Source: JBBRGG01 sp038240875 (lineage in GTDB: Bacteria > Planctomycetota > Phycisphaerae > Phycisphaerales > UBA1924). From it: DNA of 6,013 nucleotides. The notes beneath the pieces were generated by a model. The model saw nothing but the letters and a program-made list of their open reading frames with translations, was not told where the DNA came from and ran no database searches. The stretch lies in NCBI GenBank assembly GCA_038240875.1, contig JBBRGG010000212.1:1-6013 (forward strand), given 5' to 3'. This document shows, piece after piece, positions 1 through 5,016 of this stretch. Each line of letters begins with the position of its first letter. Position 1 is the stretch's first letter. The position numbers were made by a program, and so were the translations under genes.

Positions 1-995
1 TCTTGCATAACCAGCGACAACACCACATCGCCCATCCCAAATCCAACCGCAGGCGTTGCGGGCCCGCCGAACAACTCAATCAACCCGTCATACCTGCCGC
101 CCCCCGCGACCGCACGCTCCCCGCCGCTCGCCTCGTGCACCTCAAAGACCATCCCCGTGTAATACGCCAGCCCACGCACGATCGAGATGTCAAAGTCGAT
201 CCAATCAAGGACGCCCGCGCTCGTCAGCTCCTTCACCAAAGGCTCTACCGCCTGCGCGAAATACGTTAAATCAACCAAGTCGCTCGTCGGATCTCCAGGC
301 ACCGCCTCCACCGTCACACGAATCACACCCTTCAAAAAAACCTCGGCTTGCGCGGGGATAAACCCATACTGCGCGAGCTGCGCCACAAAATCCTCATTGG
401 GAATCTTGCCGCGTTTATCGAGCAGCTTGAAGAGCCCTTCGTGCATCTCTTCCTTGAGCCCGCGCGACAGGAGCCACTGCGCGAGCGCATACCTGTGATT
501 CACTTTGACCCGCAAGTCCTTGGGCGTGAACCCCATCGCCCGCAAAAAACCCACGCAGCACGCGATCAATTCCGCGTCCGCACGCGGCGAGGCATCCCCA
601 ATAATGTCCGCGTTCCACTGCAAAAACTCACGCAAGCGCCCACGCTGCGGCCTCTCCGCTCGAAAGAACGGGCCTGCCATAAACCACTTGGTCGGCTTTG
701 GAAGCGAACCAGCCTTGGCCGCATACATCCGCGCGAGCGTTGGCGTGAACTCGGGCCGCAACGCGTAATCTTTTTCACCACCCGCACGCTGGAACGAAAA
801 CAACTCGCTGACGATCCCTTCGCCACTCTTTACTTTGTAAAGATCCAAATGCTCAAAGGTCGGACCGTCGATCTCGTCGAATCCATGCCAAATCGAAACG
901 CTGCGCCAGGCTTCGGTGATAAACCGACGCTTGGCCGCGTCCAAAGGGTACATATCTCGCGTGCCCGTAGGCGATTGGATTGTCTGCTTAGCCAT
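1..995 (-). CDS. hisS: Histidyl-tRNA synthetase, 5' part (3' end beyond window)
   Basis: This class II aminoacyl-tRNA synthetase charges tRNA-His with histidine using ATP in the cytoplasm. The first 331 residues are visible. An N-terminal GTRDMYP motif (11-17) opens the catalytic core. Motif 2 is textbook: FRAERPQRGRLREF (111-124), followed by DIIG. The histidine-specific signatures RGLAYYTG (274-281) and GGGRYDGL (298-305) are intact, and GFGMGD (318-323) marks the approach to motif 3. Motif 3 itself and the C-terminal anticodon-binding domain lie beyond position 1; the family is usually about 420-450 residues. The start is the ATG at 995: an in-frame TAG lies 48 bases upstream and the only other start codon between is a TTG two codons away. 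No Shine-Dalgarno-like purine run precedes it, so initiation may be SD-independent. The gene follows a terminator at 1156-1184, so it should have its own promoter, which I could not pick out. Identity is very secure. Confidence 0.98.
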   Translation of the reverse strand, partial: MAKQTIQSPTGTRDMYPLDAAKRRFITEAWRSVSIWHGFDEIDGPTFEHLDLYKVKSGEGIVSELFSFQRAGGEKDYALRPEFTPTLARMYAAKAGSLPKPTKWFMAGPFFRAERPQRGRLREFLQWNADIIGDASPRADAELIACCVGFLRAMGFTPKDLRVKVNHRYALAQWLLSRGLKEEMHEGLFKLLDKRGKIPNEDFVAQLAQYGFIPAQAEVFLKGVIRVTVEAVPGDPTSDLVDLTYFAQAVEPLVKELTSAGVLDWIDFDISIVRGLAYYTGMVFEVHEASGGERAVAGGGRYDGLIELFGGPATPAVGFGMGDVVLSLVMQ

Positions 996-1058
996 AGGCA
1001 AAGAGGATACGCCATGGTCGCGCGTGCCCGGGTCTTGTGCCTAGTTTCATACCACTGC

Positions 1059-1094
1059 TTCATGCCCAACTTGATGCCAAACTTGAAGCCTCAC
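1059..1094. repeat. Three imperfect 12-base tandem units upstream of hisS
   Basis: On the plus strand the units are ttcatgcccaac, ttgatgccaaac and ttgaagcctcac, in direct succession with a 12-base period. Units 1 and 2 differ at 2 positions and units 2 and 3 at 4. They sit 64-99 bases upstream of the hisS start codon. The array is short and degenerate; it could be a leftover of replication slippage or part of a control region. No function can be assigned. Confidence 0.5.
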
Positions 1095-1155
1095 GCCTCG
1101 ATCCATCTTTGTGTTGAATCAGTCCTGCTCAAACTCGCCGATGAAGAACAACAAT

Positions 1156-1184
1156 AAAAAACCGCCACCTCAGTGAGACGACGG
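1156..1184 (-). terminator. Intrinsic terminator of the PEP-CTERM-type gene
   Basis: Read on the minus strand, bases 1184-1162 form a stem of about 10 pairs with a 3-base loop: CCGTCGTCTC pairs with GAGGTGGCGG, using three G-U wobbles. Six Ts follow at once (1161-1156). The hairpin starts about 40 bases after the stop codon at 1225 and separates that gene from hisS. The G-U pairs make the stem directional, so it is much weaker read on the plus strand. Confidence 0.8.
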
Positions 1185-1224
1185 CATTGATTGAACTTCA
1201 ATATGTCAAACACTCGTCATCGTC

Positions 1225-1935
1225 TTAGCGACGACGGCGAGCCATCACCAAACCTCCCATTCCAAGCAAGGCAAAGGCGCCAGGAGTCGGAACCGAGAAG
1301 CCACCCTCAGAGATCGATGTGCCGTACTGGAAGTAGGCCAAGCTAATCCGCGACAGGTCAAAGTTCTCGGGCAAGCCCAAGATGGTGAAGGTGACCGAGT
1401 TCTTGACAATGGGGTCGTTTGCAAGGCCGCCGTTGGCGGTTACGAGGTTGTCACCTGCGGAAGTGATACCGTAGTTTGCACCGTTGACCGCAGTAGGGCT
1501 ATCAAGGTCGGGGCCATTAAAGTTGCCTTGGCCGAAGATGTTGAAGCCTGCAGAACCAATACCAACATTAGTTGAACCGGGGTAGTTGCCACCGGAAGCA
1601 AAGGCCCACTCGCCACCAAGGTTGCCGCCACCGTTGGGTCCGTTGTGAACAATTGAACCGGCAGACAGGATCGCACTAACTGGGGCCAGCGTATTGATCG
1701 CAGGACCATCAATCCTTACGAAGACGGCCGTAAGGAGGTCCGCTGTTCCCGTGATGTCGTTGGTCGCGATATTGGTCAGAACAACTCGAAGTTGTGTGCC
1801 TGCAACGACGCTGAAGTTCGCAGAAGCAGCACGGTTGCCGCTGGAACCCGACAATAGGAGCGATGCCGAAGCACTGCTTGCTGAAATTGCAGAAGCAACC
1901 AAAACCGTTGCGATAACCGTATGTATAATTTTCAT
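1225..1935 (-). CDS. Exported PEP-CTERM-type (PTPG variant) surface protein
   Basis: The 236-residue product is a secreted protein of unknown function. Residues 1-24 are a Sec signal peptide: MKII, a hydrophobic core (7-17), then ASA with predicted cleavage after residue 24. The mature part is rich in Gly, Asn, Ser and Thr, with a Gly/Asn cluster around NGGGNLGGEW (91-100), and looks like a beta-rich extracellular domain. Residues 216-236 form a sorting tail: PTPGA, a hydrophobic stretch ending LGMGGLVMA, and a terminal RRRR. In this family an exosortase is thought to recognise the tail after export; none is encoded here. The start chosen is the ATG at 1935, which has GGGAGAAG 5 bases upstream and leads straight into the signal peptide; the in-frame TTG at 1959 would add eight residues and lacks such a site. 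It appears monocistronic. I do not recognise a named family for the mature domain. Confidence 0.88.
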   Translation of the reverse strand: MKIIHTVIATVLVASAISASSASASLLLSGSSGNRAASANFSVVAGTQLRVVLTNIATNDITGTADLLTAVFVRIDGPAINTLAPVSAILSAGSIVHNGPNGGGNLGGEWAFASGGNYPGSTNVGIGSAGFNIFGQGNFNGPDLDSPTAVNGANYGITSAGDNLVTANGGLANDPIVKNSVTFTILGLPENFDLSRISLAYFQYGTSISEGGFSVPTPGAFALLGMGGLVMARRRR

Positions 1936-1940
1936 GATGT

Positions 1941-1948
1941 CTTCTCCC
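1941..1948 (-). promoter_or_regulatory. Shine-Dalgarno site of the PEP-CTERM-type gene
   Basis: The minus-strand sequence GGGAGAAG contains GGAG with 8 bases between it and the ATG at 1935. It supports that ATG over the TTG at 1959, since the site would lie inside the longer reading frame. Confidence 0.7.
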
Positions 1949-1949
1949 A

Positions 1950-1978
1950 TTGTCGACAAAGGTCACCCCTTGTCACAA
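1950..1978. repeat. Palindrome TTGTCGACAA with a second near-copy 20 bases away
   Basis: TTGTCGACAA (1950-1959) is a perfect 10-base palindrome. TTGTCACAA (1970-1978) is the same motif lacking one central base and starts exactly 20 bases from the first, about two helical turns. The two also form an imperfect inverted repeat around TCACC, giving a bulged hairpin of about 11 pairs in the mRNA just upstream of the Shine-Dalgarno site. It could be a double operator or a leader hairpin that limits ribosome access. The structure is visible; the role is inferred. Confidence 0.45.
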
Positions 1979-2027
1979 CCAAAGTTGAATGCTGGAAACA
2001 TTCTCACACAATCTTTGACACATATAC

Positions 2028-2056
2028 ATAGTAATACAGTTTCGTTAATTTTACAA
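2028..2056 (-). promoter_or_regulatory. Candidate sigma-70-type promoter for the PEP-CTERM-type gene
   Basis: On the minus strand a -35 candidate TTGTAA (2056-2051) and a -10 candidate TACTAT (2033-2028) are separated by exactly 17 bases, and each matches the consensus at 4 of 6 positions. Transcription would start near 2021, giving a leader of about 85 bases that contains the palindrome pair. The surrounding DNA is AT-rich, which supports a promoter but also raises the chance of a random match. Confidence 0.4.
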
Positions 2057-2163
2057 TTTATTGAAACGGATATCGATAAGTAACATGAGATGGACGTGTT
2101 ACAAACGCCAACTATCGTTCCGATAACATAGATTTGCTAGGAAGTTATGTACCATTGAATCCC

Positions 2164-2196
2164 AAAAATAATAAACCTCCTCTGCATAGAGGAGGT
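2164..2196 (-). terminator. Strong intrinsic terminator of lpd
   Basis: A perfect 9-base-pair stem, ACCTCCTCT with AGAGGAGGT (arms 2188-2196 and 2175-2183), closes a 4-base loop. On the minus strand it is followed by a T-rich tail, TTTATTATTTTT. It begins about 42 bases after the lpd stop codon, so it ends the lpd transcript and isolates the next gene. The plus-strand exit carries only a short ATTT, so it is mainly a minus-strand terminator. Confidence 0.88.
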
Positions 2197-2238
2197 ATTT
2201 GTGTAGATACTGGAATCGTGTGTCGTTGTTAACGTACC

Positions 2239-3834
2239 TTACGAGTTGATCACACGGCCTTCGCTCGCCAGTGCCGCCTCGTGGACGCTCTCGTGCATCG
2301 TCGGATGCGCGTGGACCGTGCAGATGATCTCTTCGGTCGTGGCTTCCAAACGGCGCGCAAGGCTAAGCTCGGCAATAAGTTCCGTCGCCTGATCGCCCAT
2401 GATGTGCGCGCCCAGGATTTCGCCACGCGGCAAACTTCGAATGATCTTGGTGAACCCATCGGTGTTGCGGGTGGCAATTGCCTTGCCTAGCGCCGAGAAG
2501 GAGAAGACGCCGACGTCGTAATCCTTTCCCTTGACCAAGCCCTGCTCTTTAAGGTGGCGCTCGGTGAATCCGACGCTGGCGACCTGCGGATGGCAATAGG
2601 TGCAGCCAGGGATTACGGTGTAGTCAAGTGGTATCGGCTCGTGATCGATCTTCTTGTCACGCCAGGCGATACGTTCAATGCAAAGCACGCCTTCTTCGCT
2701 GGCAACATGCGCGAGCCAAGGCGGTCCTATAACGTCGCCTATAGCGTAGATTCCGGGCAAATTTGTCTTGTAATCAATGCGTTCGTTGGTAGTTCCCTTG
2801 CCTGGGCCATCCCACCCAACAGGGCGGAAATCAGTCTTGAGGTGGTCGCGTTCCGTCGCCAGACCAAGAGATGGGTCAAAGGTACCATCAAATCGGCCCT
2901 TGACACCGATGGCGAGAAGTACCTTGTCAGCTTCGAGCACTTCTTTCTTGGAAGCGTCTGGAGCTATTTTACCGTCAGCACCCTTAACCATGGGAGCAAC
3001 CGTCACCTTGACCGTCGCTGTTAAGCCTGAGCCAACCTTCTCAATATTGACCACGCCGGTGTTGGTGCGGATTTCCATGCCATGCTTCTTGAAGACCTTT
3101 TCCATGGCGACGCACACATCATCATCTTCCACTGGCAAGATGTTTGGCATCATCTCGACAACCGTGACCTTGGTACCAAAGGTGTGGTAGAAGTAGCCAA
3201 ACTCCATGCCGATGGCGCCCGCGCCAACCACGATAAGCCGCTTGGGCTGGCCCTTGTTGAACATGGCTTCGCGTGCGCCCCAGATGGTTTCGCCATCGAA
3301 GCGAGCAAAGGGCAGGTCGCGCGCGACCGAACCGGTCGCAATAATGACGTTGGTTGCGGTAACCGTTTCGCGGGTTGCGCCAGGAGTCGCGGGAGCACTG
3401 GTGATCTCTGCCTTCACAACGCATTCTTGAACAGCTATCGACCACGCGGGCTTCCCATTTACCGCTGCTGCTTTACCGGTGATTTTCGCACTGCCCTTGA
3501 TCGACTCGATCTTGTTCTTCTTCATGAGGAACTCAACGCCCTTGTTGAGTTTGCCCGCCACGTCGCGCGAGCGAGTAATGGTCTTGTCCCAGTCGTAGCC
3601 GACTTCACCAGTGATCTTAAGGCCCCATGCCTCGCGGTCCTGAAGCTTCTCCATCAACTCGGCGTTGGCGAGCAAAGCCTTGGAAGGAATGCAGCCCCAG
3701 TTCAAGCAGACGCCGCCTAGCTTGTCGCGTTCGACCACGGCGACTTTGTACCCAAGTTGTGCGGCTCGAATCGCCGCAACATACCCACCCGGGCCACCAC
3801 CGATGACAACCACGTCGAAATGCCGATCTGCCAC
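2239..3834 (-). CDS. lpd: Dihydrolipoamide dehydrogenase (E3)
   Basis: This FAD flavoenzyme reoxidises the dihydrolipoyl groups of 2-oxoacid dehydrogenase and glycine cleavage complexes with NAD+, in the cytoplasm. Numbering from the GTG at 3834, the FAD-binding GGGPGG is at 12-17 and the redox disulfide lies in GGVCLNWGCIPSK (C43, C48). IIATGS is at 164-169, the NAD-binding GAGAIG at 204-209 and the second FAD motif GIYAIGD at 361-367. The interface motif HAHPTMHE (508-515) supplies the catalytic His510-Glu515 pair. At 531 residues it exceeds the usual 460-480, through extra segments near 121-158, 280-297 and 312-350. The GTG start is chosen because AAAGGAA lies 6 bases upstream and the FAD fold begins at once, as in other Lpd proteins; an in-frame GTG at 3936 would add 34 unconserved residues. 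No E1 or E2 gene is adjacent. It lies 154 bases after the DUF3299-like gene with no terminator between. Confidence 0.96.
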   Translation of the reverse strand: MADRHFDVVVIGGGPGGYVAAIRAAQLGYKVAVVERDKLGGVCLNWGCIPSKALLANAELMEKLQDREAWGLKITGEVGYDWDKTITRSRDVAGKLNKGVEFLMKKNKIESIKGSAKITGKAAAVNGKPAWSIAVQECVVKAEITSAPATPGATRETVTATNVIIATGSVARDLPFARFDGETIWGAREAMFNKGQPKRLIVVGAGAIGMEFGYFYHTFGTKVTVVEMMPNILPVEDDDVCVAMEKVFKKHGMEIRTNTGVVNIEKVGSGLTATVKVTVAPMVKGADGKIAPDASKKEVLEADKVLLAIGVKGRFDGTFDPSLGLATERDHLKTDFRPVGWDGPGKGTTNERIDYKTNLPGIYAIGDVIGPPWLAHVASEEGVLCIERIAWRDKKIDHEPIPLDYTVIPGCTYCHPQVASVGFTERHLKEQGLVKGKDYDVGVFSFSALGKAIATRNTDGFTKIIRSLPRGEILGAHIMGDQATELIAELSLARRLEATTEEIICTVHAHPTMHESVHEAALASEGRVINS

Positions 3835-3840
3835 GGGAAC

Positions 3841-3847
3841 TTCCTTT
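3841..3847 (-). promoter_or_regulatory. Shine-Dalgarno site that decides the lpd start
   Basis: AAAGGAA on the minus strand ends 6 bases before the GTG at 3834. It favours this start over the longer frame opening with GTG at 3936, in front of which no comparable site is seen. Confidence 0.65.
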
Positions 3848-3988
3848 GGTTGGGGCGGCAAACCTACATGCCAATCGCCGCCGGATATATGTGTTCGATG
3901 CTGCAATTCCACCCCGATGTGCCGGAGTACTTCCACGAAAGGAACAGGAGTTTAGCCGTGCGAATGAGCAGTAAAGCCGCCGACGCGA

Positions 3989-4933
3989 TCAGAACCCCGA
4001 GCCGCCAAACTCGGTGCTCGCAAGCAATGCTTTATCCATGACATACAGCCCGATGAGCCAATTGCTCACAACATATGGCTGGATGGTAAAGACCCCTTCG
4101 ATTGTGCCATAGGTCGCGTAGCGGTCATCACCCAGGATCGAAACATTCAGCCGAACCTCGATCGCGTCATACGGCGTGGGTGGCACGCCGATGCAGCAGC
4201 CGTCCCACTGGTTGAGCATGCCCAAAAGTTCCTTTGGCTGCTGGACCATGAGCGGGAAAGCAACATATCCCTTGATGCGCACGTACTTGTCATTAAGCAT
4301 CGCGATACGCTCGGGAACTTCGCGCTTGCCAACCGCGGGGTTGTACGTGCGTTCGACGCTGGTCAGCATCTCCCACGTGACTTCGTAAGGATTTTCTTTG
4401 GAGCCATCACCCTTGACGAGATAGACCTCGTCGTACAACACCGAGCCATCGGGCTGCGAAACGCTTGTGCTTGGAATGACGGTGAAGGTACCGATCTTGG
4501 GTGCGCCGTCAGGAACTGCAGGACGATCTGGTGGCGTGTGACCGGGCGTGCCTGAGTCAGAAGCAGCTTCAGTCGATACCACCGGATCCGCATTGGTCGC
4601 AGGCGCGAGCACGACTGCAGGCGTGTTGGGTGGATTCGTCGCAAACAAAGGTGGCGTCGGTGGCACCGTCGCGGGCAACGTTGCAGGAAACGTTGGCAGT
4701 GAACTTTCGGCACCATTCGCCGTCGTAGGCTTCGCAGCAGCGTTGGCGAGATCGTTTGCCGGGTCGCTCGATTGTTCACTATTTGCAGCACGCGATGAGA
4801 GCTCGCTCGCTTCGGCAGCCACGCCGCTTGAGCTTTGCTTGGGCGCGCTACTTGGAATCCACTTCCAAGGCTGCACTACAAATGCAGCCATGAACACAAA
4901 GACGAACGAGATCAAGATCCAGAAGGTTCGCAT
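3989..4933 (-). CDS. Membrane-anchored protein with DUF3299-like C-terminal domain
   Basis: The 314-residue product has three parts. Residues 4-20 are an uncleaved-looking hydrophobic anchor followed by QPWKW. Residues 28-145 are a low-complexity linker rich in Ala, Ser, Thr and Pro, likely disordered. Residues 165-305 form the folded domain, with NPYEVTWEML (181-190), KYVRIKGYVAFP (216-227), GCCIGVPPTP (245-254), GTIEGVF (276-282) and IGLYVMDKA (294-302). This pattern resembles DUF3299, where a 'V.I.GY..P' strand precedes a 'GACIHVPPPPP' loop; here the loop has Cys-Cys and lacks the His. The domain would face the periplasm. The ATG at 4933 has AGGGG 6 bases upstream; an in-frame TTG at 4969 would add 12 polar residues before the anchor. 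The permease gene ends 83 bases upstream, suggesting an operon and a periplasmic accessory role for that transporter. The family call is from motif memory; biochemical function is unknown. Confidence 0.75.
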   Translation of the reverse strand: MRTFWILISFVFVFMAAFVVQPWKWIPSSAPKQSSSGVAAEASELSSRAANSEQSSDPANDLANAAAKPTTANGAESSLPTFPATLPATVPPTPPLFATNPPNTPAVVLAPATNADPVVSTEAASDSGTPGHTPPDRPAVPDGAPKIGTFTVIPSTSVSQPDGSVLYDEVYLVKGDGSKENPYEVTWEMLTSVERTYNPAVGKREVPERIAMLNDKYVRIKGYVAFPLMVQQPKELLGMLNQWDGCCIGVPPTPYDAIEVRLNVSILGDDRYATYGTIEGVFTIQPYVVSNWLIGLYVMDKALLASTEFGGSGF

Positions 4934-4937
4934 CAAA

Positions 4938-4944
4938 TTCCCCT
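4938..4944 (-). promoter_or_regulatory. Shine-Dalgarno site of the DUF3299-like gene
   Basis: AGGGGAA on the minus strand sits just before the ATG at 4933 (6 bases from its GGGG). It fixes the start so that the hydrophobic anchor is at the extreme N-terminus, rather than the TTG at 4969. Confidence 0.6.
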
Positions 4945-5016
4945 GTGACCGACGAAAGGTCGAAGCCAAGTGCTCTTACGTGCAGCCCGTGGCATGGATT
5001 CTCACAGGAAGTATAT

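Larger units (their letters stand above)
1936..2238. other. AT-rich intergenic region between lpd and the PEP-CTERM-type gene
   Basis: This is the longest gene-free stretch (303 bases) and is visibly richer in A+T than the coding regions. From the lpd side it holds the lpd terminator (2164-2196), about 100 bases in which I see nothing (2057-2163), a candidate minus-strand promoter (2028-2056), a palindromic repeat pair (1950-1978) and the Shine-Dalgarno site of the downstream gene (1941-1948). No small ORF or structured RNA gene could be supported on either strand. Confidence 0.7.

Noticed and set aside
830..1069. 79-codon minus-strand frame overlapping the hisS start
   Set aside because: It overlaps the N-terminal coding part of hisS in another frame and has no recognisable motif, so it reads as a shadow.
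348..1157. 269-codon plus-strand open frame
   Set aside because: It lies antisense to hisS, whose translation has all the class II synthetase motifs. The product is Arg/Pro/His-rich without a recognisable motif, typical of a reverse frame in GC-rich DNA.
2015..2020. Perfect TTGACA on the plus strand
   Set aside because: No -10-like hexamer at 16-18 bases, and no plus-strand gene follows.
3082..3720. 212-codon plus-strand open frame
   Set aside because: It is antisense to the FAD/NAD-binding core of lpd and is explained by codon bias on the real strand.
3870..3915. Possible lpd promoter with TATATC as the -10
   Set aside because: The only -35 candidate at 17 bases (GTGGAA) matches 3 of 6 positions, which is too weak to list as a feature.
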